In this document: piece by piece, positions 36,601 through 46,543 of the stretch
How positions within the stretch are numbered: the stretch's first letter is position 1
Layout of the letters: each line of letters opens with the position of its first letter
NCBI RefSeq assembly: GCF_022605165.1
Contig: NC_063072.1
Location: 1,116,001 to 1,180,000 of the forward strand
Length of the DNA: 64,000 bases
From: Purpureocillium takamizusanense
Lineage: Eukaryota; Ascomycota; Sordariomycetes; Hypocreales; Ophiocordycipitaceae
Direction: 5' to 3'
Position numbers and translations under genes: made by a program
The notes under the pieces: generated by a model
Told to the model about the DNA's origin: nothing
Database searches by the model: none
The model's input: the letters and a program-made list of their open reading frames with translations, nothing else

Positions 36601-37325
36601 CCTGTAATCTCTTCGCCGTCTTGACCAAAGACGAGAGTTCCGAAAGTATCAACTTGCGGCTTCTTCTTAGGCCGTCACTGCGCTGAATGATGGTGGATTC
36701 CCTGTTCAGGCAGTTCGTGCGTTCCTGGGCACATCGCGGTCAGCAAGATAAGAAGGGGCCTAGCACTACCTGATACACGGCGCCAACCTACCAACAGAAA
36801 TCGAACTCCAGCTATGATGCCCTTCATGAACTCCTGGTTCCTGAAAATCTCGTTGTCGTTTACTGATGGGCTCCGTAGGAGGTCCCAAAAGTTGAGCAGC
36901 GCCTTTAAGAGGCTGCGCATATCCTCGGGTTCGTAGGCATCGCAATAGTTGGTCGGCAACCAGCCCCTGGCGCCGGTCGCCAAGAGAGTACCGTCAGCCC
37001 AGCCGTTGGTGTGTACAGAGTGTATGAGGACAACATCGCCTTCCTCAAGTGGCAAGGTGACACTTGAGTCGGATAAGGCATAGCCAGGGTTGAATGGGTA
37101 GAAGGCCCTGAGGAAGTTGTGGAAGACGGGCGGAGCAAGAGGCTCCGGCGTCAGGTCCTCCTGGGAGCTGTTGGGTGTTTCTGGCGGAGTCATAGGGGTT
37201 TGTGAGCAGAGATTCGTCTGATGTTCTTGGTGGCCTGAGCCATTGGCACCGTCCTGTGGCTGCGACTCAGGAATCTCCAGCGGGGCCACGTATAGAACTG
37301 TTCGCGACGATCGGTCGCTCAGCAT
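33617..37325 (-). CDS. Ras guanine-nucleotide exchange factor (SH3-REM-CDC25 domains)
   Basis: Exons 37325-36792 and 36724-33617 joined across a 67 bp intron (GTAGGT donor, CTGACC branch point, CCCAG acceptor) give 1213 residues. An SH3 domain lies at residues ~70-131 (LRAFYPFNP ... GDVVLIHSVHTNGWADG ... ARGWLPTNY). A long Ser/Thr/Pro-rich linker follows. The RasGEF N-terminal (REM) module is at ~720-826 (STFYLTFRLFCTPVRLAEAL) and the catalytic CDC25 domain at ~910-1150 (LELARQITL, LHNYDGLMAIICSLNSSTIS, PCLPFLGMYLTDLTF). This is the architecture of fungal Cdc25-type exchange factors, which load Ras with GTP at the plasma membrane and drive cAMP/PKA and MAPK signalling. The first ATG in the SH3 frame is at 37325; an additional upstream exon is possible, because the frame stays open to 37379 without an ATG and promoter-like sequence lies about 1 kb further up. 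Confidence 0.9.
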
Positions 37326-38600
37326 TGCGGCTGCGAAACCCTGAAGACGAATACCACGCTCATCTGGTCGTAGCCACACGGTCTAGCGGTGACGGCGCGT
37401 CCCAGAGCAACGGCCAGCCGCGCCCTGGCTCCAAAGTAATGGCTTTGACTATCCAAATAGCGCAGGAAAAGGAGTCCCAAGGGGATGTCGTCACAAGTCG
37501 TTCTGCGATGGGGTTCGTTGGCGTTGACGGGGACCCGGAGATGTAAAGACGGCCGCGGCCAGCGAGGCGGAGCTCGACGCAATTGAGCGCAGCCGGCAGT
37601 TGTGAGATGGACGCGACGCTTGTGTGTCTAGAGGCGAAACTGGGCATTAGTAACAGCCGGAGCGCGACCTGGATGTTGTGGCAGGAGCAGTTGACCCGTG
37701 TCTGGAATGCAAGCCAGAGACTGATGGGGCGGGCCTGGCGAGGAATGCAGGGTGGACTAATAAGTGCAAGCAGCTGCTGGGGGCGTGGACGACATTACAG
37801 CAGGGCATTAGGCAAGGGCAAGCCGCTGGGCCCCTTCTAACCTGGAAAGGGGGAGGGAGGGGGAGGGGCCTCAGCCGCGGAATTGGGGCACACAGAGTGA
37901 CCGACTTACATGCAGGTGTGCCGTGGTTCGAGTAGACTCGCCCACGGGCAAGGACGAAGCAGAGGGGTGCCAAAGTTGGATGAGGCGATGCAGAGAAAAC
38001 GACAGGCCCGAGAGTGTGGAAAGGGGGCTTGCTCTTCGTATTCCGGACTCGATGCCTCGGGTTCAATTTTGAGAACACGGTGTTTCCGTCCAGACGAAGA
38101 GGTCACAGCCAGACAGACGGTGCAAGCAGGCCGAGGCAAGATGGCGAGGCGACAAGAGGCGAAAAGGGCAGGGCAGGGCAGGACAGGCAGGCAGGGGCTG
38201 GAAAGTAGTAGTTATAAAAGGGCTTTTGGTGTTTGGGGCGCCGCGACAACAAATGGAGACCTTTTGCAATGGCGTCCAGATATCGTCGGCCTCAGTTCTG
38301 GACCAAAAAAGTGCAAACCCTGGGGGATGGGAGAAGTGAGTGCAATTGGAGAAAAGGAGAGGGTATAGTATTGGAATGCGCGCGCGAGAAGAGGAGAGAG
38401 AGAGAGAGGAAGAGGAAGAGGGAGATCCGGGACAGGAGGAGAGAACGGCGAGACAGAGCCGGTCGAGGAGAAGCGGGCTTGCTGGAGCACGGACAAGGGG
38501 AAGGGTGACGCTGTTGTCTTGTCGTCTTTTTTGCGGGTCTGGAGGTGGCCAGGTCGAGGGGCAAGGCAAGGTACTAAGGTCTGGAAGTACCCTGGCAGGC
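37326..38600. other. Upstream region of the RasGEF gene, possibly with an unrecognised 5' exon
   Basis: Purine-rich tracts at about 37845-37870 and 38340-38440 are pyrimidine-rich on the minus strand and suggest a RasGEF promoter about 1 kb upstream of the ATG. A minus-strand frame starting with an ATG at 37647 could be a 5' exon, but I could not join it with a convincing splice. Confidence 0.4.
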
Positions 38601-41600
38601 TTTGGAGGTACGTACGTACCTACTTACATCCAGAAGGTACTAACTTACTGTAGTATGCCTACCTCGGTACTCGAGGCGACCAAAGCACAGCACGAAACCT
38701 ACACTCCACGGTGTACGGAGCAGCTAAGTTAGCACTTTACCTTGGGTCCTCGTCTCTGTCGGCGTAGTGCAGTCACGGCCAAGGCCAAGCGGCCAAAGCA
38801 GGCACGCCCTGCGGTACCAAGCTCTGTCGCCTGCCAGGTGCTTCGTTCGTGCCTACTGTACATCTACTTCGTACCTCATGTACGTTCGGGCGCGGAGCCC
38901 AGCCGCGAAAACGGGTGTCGCTCGTTGGTTGGCTTTCTGTCGTAATTGACGATTGGGGTGCGGCGGCGAGCGGCTGCAATGTCACCGCCTGCCGCCGCTG
39001 TCGACTTGAATCCCGTCGACGTGCCGATTCGGTGGCAGAGTAATAAGGTAATAAACTAGTAGTAGCACAATAGGAGCCCCTGGAGGTTCGGGCATCATCG
39101 AACCCGTTCGACGCCCGTACAGATGACGCCGACGGGATGGCGGCTATGAGGGCAGCAAGACTCAACCGGAGTACCTTACCTACCTACCTGGTAACTTAGT
39201 AGGTACCTTAGTAGTCAAGCCAATGTGCTGCCCTTTCTCTAGGGCAACTGGTAGCCCGCCCAGGATCACTCACGGCCAACAAACCTGACGGCTGCCCGTA
39301 CTGACTGACCACGCGTGGAGGTACACGCCCAACTAAGTCCGTCCGCAGTGCTGTTGCTGCTAACCCAATGTTAGGTGTGCGCTCGTGCTCCGCCTTGTTC
39401 TGCTCGCCATCCGGCCTCCCTCTGCCGTGACTACCTACAAACTAGGTAGGTAGGTACTAGAGGTCGTATATGATGCTTGCACGAAGGGTACTATAGTACG
39501 TACGTACGAGTACCGAGCAATTTTTGTGTCGGTCGTCCCTGGTCTCGACCGCTTGAGCGGGTGGCGGGGATGGGGTGGGCGTGTTGCCGTGACCTCGCGA
39601 GCGACGGCGGCTTCCCCTGGCCAGACCATCCATCCCAATCCAGCGGCGCTGCTCCTGCAGCATCTCAGTCAAGAGAGGTTCCAATCTGTCCAAGTGCCGT
39701 GCCGTCCATCCACCCGTCCACTCATCATCCATTGTCATCGCGCCGGTCGTAAACCCCAAGTCAGAACCCCCCCCAATATGCCAGGGCTTCATGTGTCCTC
39801 TTCGGGGAGACGCCCTTGCCCGAGAGGAACTCTGTTCGCCCAATGCCGCGTCATGATGTGTAGCCGGCCTCGCGAAGACGATGAACTCTGATGCCGCACC
39901 TCAAGTCGATGACTCCACCACACAAACCCGGGCGGCAGGGCCTGCACGCGAGGTTGGGTTGGGTGGGGAGGGATTGGGGATGCAGCCAAGACACAGGGGG
40001 TGCAGAACAACGGGGGTGACGGAAGCTGTTTTCGAGGTGAGGCGCTGAGGCAGACGCTCCGGCGGGGGCAGGGGCTCATCAGGGAGCAACAATGAATTGG
40101 ATGGGGTGCCACTCACGAGGGAAGCCCGCCGGGGGTGGCAAAGGGCACCAGCATTGATGAACCTTGACGCCCGCCGGGGGAACACATCTTGGAGGAAGGC
40201 ACCATGGCAGGCACCCAGAACAGTGGAGGCCAGGGGACCGGGCATGGCTTTGGCATGCCCCGGGCACCTCGGACAGCGCAGCTGTAAACTGTACTAAGGT
40301 AGCTGTACCCGGGCGCCCGCAGGCCGCCGCGCGACGTGATGGGACGCTTCTCGCCGGCAGAGTGCCGAGGGGCCGCACGCCAAGAGGCGCCTGCAGGCCA
40401 GAGTGCCACCCTCTCCTTGGGAAGCTATCGGATATGGGCTGGAGAGCTGGCGTCCGCCTGCCCCGAGCGACGTGATGGCGGCATTGCTGCCCGTGCGTGC
40501 CGTCGAGACCCATTGACGCTGCCCAGGGCGGGCGGGTGCCCATCGCCCAGACTTCATGCGATTGCGCCTGCCGCAGCACCAGCGGCTGCGCCCGCGCCGC
40601 CTCCAGTGGACACGCACCACGCCTGTCTCGCAGTGGAGCTGCCGCCAGAGCCAGTAGGCAAGTACGTATATATACCTTACTGTACGGAGTACGTATGCAC
40701 AACAACAAAAGGGCCTCAGGCACAGACGCACGCGCACACGCAGACACGAAGACAGGATGAGAGCTGGGTCTGTAGCCCGCGAGCCGGCTGCAGTCCACCT
40801 GCATCCTGCATCCCCGTGGGTGGTCCCCTCCTCCCCCCCCCTCCCGAGCCAGCGCCACCCGACCCGGCAATCAAGCCCGCCAACCTCGACGCCGCCGCAC
40901 TGCAGAGAGCTCGAACCCCCGGAACGGCTGGAACCAGGCCCCTTTGGTCCTCTCCGCCCTGTTGTCGTGGTTGCTGACAAGCACACTCGCAGCCGGCGCC
41001 TGCGGGAAGGTTCCTGGTCGGCTCTCCCCTGCCCCTGACAAAGCGCCGCCACCGCCAAGGGCAAAGGCGCTGTCTCCGCCCCGCCGGTTCTGGTCCTTTC
41101 TTTGGGGTCGCCCTGGCGGACATGCTCGAAGCTCTCGATGAATTCGAATGCCTAGGGACGTCACGGCACGTACTAACTTAGATCCTCAATGTTGCCCCTC
41201 TCTTCCCGACGCGCGATGGAACCTTATAGATTACTCCCCATCACGGCCCTGGGCGGCCGTATTTGCCAGTCCGCTGGATGTCCATCTGGAAGAAGCTCTA
41301 CCCTCTTTTCGGTCCCGCAGCAACATGGCGTAGTATCCGTGCTTCTCAGTCTTGGACGGCCATGACTCCACCTCTGACCAGGGGTCCGAAGACATAGCGC
41401 TCTGGGTGGGTTCCCGGCCCGGGCAACCACCTGAAAGCCTCCGGCCTTGTCGTACGAGTGCAGGTTCGGTGCAAGGCAAGGCTCGGTCGACAATGGACTA
41501 CTAATATAAACCAACATCGGCCCTACAACTTGCCAACCAAGATCAAAGCCCCTGAGACCGGTCAGTGGCGCGCCAGGAGCATTGAGCTCCCAAAACTGGC

Positions 41601-44600
41601 CAGTCGATGATACTATGTACTTGTCAGTATCTGGTCTCAAGACCGAGTGGTCCTGGATTACCCACACGCGGCGCGCAAGCCGCCAGCTGTGGCGTCCGGT
41701 TTGCTAAGGGTCACCTTGCGAGCCAGAAACACTGCGGCTGTTTGGCATTTCTCGGGCAACAGCGGCTACGGCGTGAGAGCCAAATTCGCTGTGGCTTGGA
41801 TGGACGCCGCGACCGCGAGATGGGGCTTCAATCATTGGGAAGGCTTGCACCCACCTTCGGGATCTGAGACCTGACCTGGACCGGCGATGCTCGGTTAGAA
41901 AGTCCAATATGCGTCACCGTGTGAGCATAGTCGGTTTTGGAGCCACACCAGGCTCCAATGCAATCCAGCGCTCGGGTGCATCAAAAGAGAAGCAACGTTG
42001 TTGGTCAGTGGGTGCCATGGAGTGGACTGCTAACAGGTTGGCCGCCCGAACTACGTGCTGTTGCGCGTCGGATGCTCCTATCAATCCACCGCAACTCAGA
42101 AACCACGGTGTCATCCTGAAGCCTGCTGCTCGGAGCAATGCCAGACGATACGGGGGACTGGGCTTCACCGAGGCCAGCTTCACTTGTGGGCGAGAGCCGA
42201 GCTCAGTTTCCATGGCCCTGCAGTGAGCACTTCGCGCCGCGCTTCGTACTGCTTACTCCTGAGGCGTGCACGGAGTAATGCGGTGGTAATCCATCGCGTC
42301 GCATGGATAACAGCAAGGGCTAATATGACCGTGAACGCTCCACGCGTCAGTCAGTCAGCACATGCAGGAACGAGGGTTCGAGGCAGCACAGGCGGAGTGC
42401 AACGGTGCGACGCGAAAGGGCGACGCAAGGTCCATAACACGGCTCCCAAAGTAGCAGCCCTCCTATACCCAAGGTCGGGGCAGGGCGTCCGACTCCTTTG
42501 CATCCTCATCTTTGTCATGCTCGCCGTGGCCACCAGCGGCAGAGGCATGCTAAGGATGGCAATTGCTATACGTACAATTGGCCCCCCATGTGAACCTGGT
42601 CTTGGACAGAAACATCCAGGTCAACGATGGCAGCCTCTCGAATCTAGGAGACCGAACCGCGTAGAATGAGGCACCGTGGGTGCTCTCATATGAAAGCCGG
42701 TCCAAGTTCGACGAACGACAACGTTCCACATCAGTTCTCTGTCTCGCTCGGGTGTCACAACATTGCGGTATGTCGGCCAGATTGAAAGCGAACCTGGTTG
42801 CCCTTTGAGGAGATGCACACCCCCACATATGCGTCGGCTGACTACTAGCAGGTTCCTGACATGGTCCACTGACGAGCCACAATGCAGCCGGGGCTCCAAA
42901 CCTGGACGACGCAGGCTCAGGTCGACAGGCAACCTTCCATGCAGCGTGCAGACCGTTCCGGATAAGCAAGCAACAATGGCAAGCTGCCGCTGTTGTGTAG
43001 CCTCAGCAACAACCATCAAGAAGTGGCCGGCCAAGGCTACATGACTTGGAGGCAACTCTCCGGTGGTGGTTGCAGAGCATTAACCGTGTCAGGCTCCGTG
43101 TGCCTGCAAGGCTAATCCGAGACAAGCGACATCCGAGTGTATGGGTTGTGGTGCGCTTTCTGTGCGGTGTTAATATTAGTACTCGCTCGTACGTGGCTTC
43201 AGACACGCTTAGTGCGCTTATTTGGACACTGACATTAGTTACTACAACTACTCCGTCCTCGGGACGAGGTGCGTGAAACCACAAAAGCAAAAGCCCGTGG
43301 CTGAGGCTGAGGCCACCAGCATGATTTCTTACGAGGCTCTTCTCTCCAAGACACCGGGCCTTTCTCTTTTGGACACGTCCACGCCCTGGACGAGAGACTG
43401 CATCTCTATCGGACCAAGCACCTGTCCCGTCGCAAATCGCGATTTCAAGCTAAGCACTCCCAAAAACAATAAGGCGGGGTCGAAGCCGCACAGGGCGCCA
43501 AGCTCGGGGCCATTTGAACATGCAAGAAGCAAGTCGGGAGCCAAGCGCGTTTCGGGATTGCCCCAGATTTGACTGATCGTGGGGCGATGCATCCCTTGCT
43601 TTGACGCTGCCTCCCTCTCGCGACTGTCTGGCTGCACGTACAACGTCCTGGTCCGTAGCAGGAACACGTGTCCCCGTTCCTGGGGATGGGCATCAATCGT
43701 GGCCATCGACCTGCCCAGCACCAGAGGACACCTCGGGCATGGATGGGCATTGCATGGATCAAGAGGCTGACCAGCCCCTCGAACGGACGGACGGGAGGAT
43801 GGACGGACGGGCGAGCGAGCGTGCGTGCGTGCGTGTTTGACACCATCATATCGCGTCAGGATTACTAGGCAAATGAAAGCGCAGCCGTCGTGGCGCCCGG
43901 CGTCGCTCTTGGTCGAGGGCGCGCGGTGCCATGTCCTCGCCGCTGTGCGATGCGGACATTTGGCCCGCCCGTGACGATGTCGTCAACGCAGGCTCGTACT
44001 ACCTTACGTGCAATGACTGGTACGTGCCAATCCACGGGCCGGGGTCCCGCATTGGCAGGGGTTGTTGCGCTCAAGGCAGTGGTAGTACCAGAAGTCGTTG
44101 ACGGACTCCGTCGAATGCGCATCGTCACTGGATGAACCGTGTGTTCTTCGCGCGAGCATGGCAGGAGAACCAGAGATGGCCCTGGTTCATGCAGGTGTTG
44201 TCACGTCGTTGCAGGGCGCCGTGGTCATCCAGAGTCTCCGTCACCCGCGCCCGCCCCGCGCGTGCGCATGGGGCAGATCCGGCCGGCTCATCAGGGTGCG
44301 TACCTGTACTGTACTGTAGGTGGTGTACTTGGCTCTCCGTGCTCTGTCCGTCTGTCCTGGAGGTACCGCCATCAACTGAGGGCTGCGAGAGTGGTGGCTG
44401 GCGGAAGGGGAAGGAACAACCGTCACCCGCGTCGTCACAGCATCCATGTAATCTTCATCGATCAATCAATCTTACCGTTGCGTCATCCCGCCATCGCATC
44501 ACCGTCTTTGTTGCTTCCATCGCCGCCTTCCATCGGGGGACCTGGTTCTGCTCGCCCATCACCCGAGCGGTTCCGTACCCCGGCTGTGCCTCGCCGAGAC

Positions 44601-46030
44601 GCTCCAAATCGCGACACCGCGCAAGCCCACGGCTCCAGTGCCCGGTCATCACGGTGCTTGTCATGCCACAGCAGTCGGCCTCTCTCCGTCGACATCCAGC
44701 ACTTGGGCCGACAAAGGCGGAAATCCGGATCCTGTGTCCTCAGCGTCTTTGCTCTTGCCCCTTCTCGCGCTACGCACTCAACGCTCGTCTCGTCGGTCCA
44801 AGCACGTCCCACGGCAGCAGTGCGGCTCACACCAAGTTCCGCAGACTCGAATGCATGCTCGCTCGCACACGACGCCGCTGCACTTGTTCCTGGTCCGCGC
44901 CGACAATGGCGCCCTTAGCGGGTGCGGCCGAGGCTCCCGTCTCTCCGCAATTCGCTGCGGTGCGGGTCAGGCCCGTCATCGTGGGGCGCCCGCCCCCTGT
45001 CGACGAGCAGCGGTCGGCACACATTGCAGGCTATTCTGGCCCCCTGCTATCACATTTCCCAAGTTCCCGAACCTTGGCAGAATCTGTGTCACGGTCAACG
45101 GCAATTATCCCAGGGGACGAAATTTCTGCATCACACGAGACTTTCCACTAGCTCACGCACAGCCCATCACGGAAGAGACCAAAAGAAGCCGAAGAAACAC
45201 TCGCCATGCTTACGCTCAACGGCGGACTGTTCAGTCGAACACGCGACAAACCTGTACCCAGACCTATCTCGCTCGTAGGCTGAGCTTGTGAGCCAGATAT
45301 CTGGGTCGGTACGCGTGGAATATCGAGTGTCTTCCACGCAAGAAACCAGGGTGATCACTGCAATCGTGCCTAATTTGAGGCCCGGTTGCACCACTTTCGG
45401 CATCTCGGACGGCGGCGGCCATCTCACGTGCCTCTCACAGTCCCAAAAGGTATGCTCGTTGAGCTGTTGGGAGCTAATGCCACCCCGGAGATGTTGGTGG
45501 CGAAGAAACCGGACCGCCCTGTTGCCCCGTCGTCGCGCCGTTGAAGCATTGTCCACGGAGCCCAATTAACAGTCAACAGCGCAGTTTCTCAGATACGAGC
45601 GCCGTCGGAGCCCAGTCGCATTGTACGCTGCAGTCTTTGGCGGGGTTCTTTTCTGACTAGGAGGCATGGCAAGCTTTACCTTGCGAGGACCATTGCACAA
45701 CCTTGCCATGTCACCTATTGGTGCTCGAAGAGCTACCTTAGCACGAAGATACCTCCAATGCCGCTGGCGTGCAAGCCAAGCCACCAACCACAGGCGTGCC
45801 TTTCCCGGCATCCTGGAAGCGGGCGAAGAGCGGGCAGGCGGGCCTGCATGGAGGGGCCGATTCGCCACGACGTACACAACGGACTATTACCCACAATATC
45901 CTCACGAGAGAGTGCAGCCAGCAGGTACGAAGAAGGCAGCAGCACCGACGTTTTCTCTGAAGGAAGTCTGCCTTACAGAGCTCCATCTTTTCTGTACCAT
46001 CAGGAAGCTGCATGGCGGGGGCTCGGGGGT
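38601..46030. other. Gene-empty region, left part
   Basis: 7.4 kb without a supportable gene. Short, mutually overlapping frames on both strands have Arg/Ser/Pro/Cys-rich random composition typical of translated GC-rich spacer. Clusters of GGTAC, TACCTA and ACGTACGT sequence occur at 38570-38670, 39165-39215 and 39430-39515. A GGAC/GCGT tetranucleotide repeat is at about 43785-43836. No transposase or reverse transcriptase motif was recognised. Confidence 0.4.
43785..43836. repeat. GGAC and GCGT tetranucleotide microsatellites
   Basis: Imperfect GGAC units run into GAGC and then GCGT units in non-coding sequence. Confidence 0.8.
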
Positions 46031-46040
46031 GGTCAATGCC
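46031..46040. repeat. Left target-site duplication of the MULE-like MITE
   Basis: GGTCAATGCC, repeated exactly in the same orientation at 46534-46543 on the other side of the element. Confidence 0.88.
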
Positions 46041-46092
46041 GGCACGCCTAATCCCACTGCCCTCCGGAGTTAGTCCCACTGTGTACTGCACC
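46041..46092 (+). repeat. Left terminal inverted repeat, 52 bp
   Basis: Perfect reverse complement of 46482-46533. Starts GGCACGCC. Confidence 0.92.
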
Positions 46093-46175
46093 AATTTAGG
46101 CAGGTGAGGTGGTGCGTCTGAGAATTCCTAAGCTTGTGAGTGGCTGCCATATAGTTCGAGGGGCGCCGAGACCCG

Positions 46176-46182
46176 TATAAAA
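46176..46182 (+). promoter_or_regulatory. TATA box inside the MITE
   Basis: TATAAAA on the plus strand, about 38 bp ahead of the internal tandem array. It could start a transcript through the repeats and out of the right end of the element (inference). Confidence 0.4.
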
Positions 46183-46219
46183 GGTACCCAGGTGTTGCCG
46201 TCGAAAGGTTTAACTAGCA

Positions 46220-46375
46220 CTACGAAGACTACGCTACGAAGACTGCGCTACGAAGATTGCGCTACGATTGAATTGCGCTGCGAAGATTGCGCTATGAAGA
46301 TTGCGCTACGATTGAAGACTGCGTTGCGATTGAAGACTACGCTGCGAAGACTGCGCCGCGAAGCCTACGCTACGA
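46220..46375 (+). repeat. Internal tandem array of the MITE (14/18 bp units)
   Basis: About ten to eleven diverged copies of a 14 bp unit close to CTACGAAGACTGCG, several of them extended to 18 bp by an extra GATT (CTACGATTGAAGACTGCG). Differences are mostly C/T and A/G transitions. Translation would give an LRRLRYEDCA-like repeat in one frame, but the 14 and 18 bp units do not keep frame, so coding is unlikely. Confidence 0.88.
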
Positions 46376-46481
46376 GAATTGCTTGCTACCCGTTGCGAGG
46401 ATGGCTTCGAAGACCAGCTGCGATTGTAGGCATGACTGCCTCGAGGCGCCTTGCGTTCAATTGATCCGGTTTGCCTATTCG

Positions 46482-46533
46482 GGTGCAGTACACAGTGGGA
46501 CTAACTCCGGAGGGCAGTGGGATTAGGCGTGCC
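46482..46533 (-). repeat. Right terminal inverted repeat, 52 bp
   Basis: Perfect reverse complement of 46041-46092. Ends GGCGTGCC. Confidence 0.92.
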
Positions 46534-46543
46534 GGTCAATGCC
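46534..46543. repeat. Right target-site duplication of the MULE-like MITE
   Basis: GGTCAATGCC, identical to 46031-46040. Confidence 0.88.

Larger units (their letters stand above)
46041..46533. mobile_element. Non-autonomous Mutator-like (MULE) MITE with 52 bp terminal inverted repeats
   Basis: The left end 46041-46092 (GGCACGCCTAATCCCACTGC and on to ...TGCACC) is the perfect reverse complement of the right end 46482-46533, followed inward by a few more partly matching bases (TAGGCA). A 10 bp direct repeat GGTCAATGCC flanks both ends. Long TIRs together with a 9-11 bp duplication are the hallmark of Mutator-like elements (fungal example: Hop in Fusarium oxysporum). At 493 bp the element has no room for a transposase and must be moved in trans. 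The inside holds a TATAAAA box and a tandem repeat array. The identical ends suggest recent movement and little or no repeat-induced point mutation at this copy. A different DNA-transposon family is possible, but hAT elements make 8 bp and Tc1/mariner 2 bp duplications. Confidence 0.85.

Noticed and set aside
41224..41667. Minus-strand 148-codon frame with protein-like stretch (GFDLGWQVVGPMLVYIS)
   Set aside because: The stretch looks somewhat protein-like, but I can match it to no family, it has no ATG-proximal signal, and no extension by splicing was found. Possibly a gene relic.
41865..41895. CTGAGACCTGACC resembling part of a TPP riboswitch
   Set aside because: The remaining conserved parts (for example the CCGGATAATGCCAGCGNAGGGA-like half, only partly matched) and any thiamine gene are missing.
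44132..45151. Plus-strand frame of 340 codons
   Set aside because: Random composition, overlapped by equally long frames in other phases, no protein-like blocks and no neighbouring splice partners.
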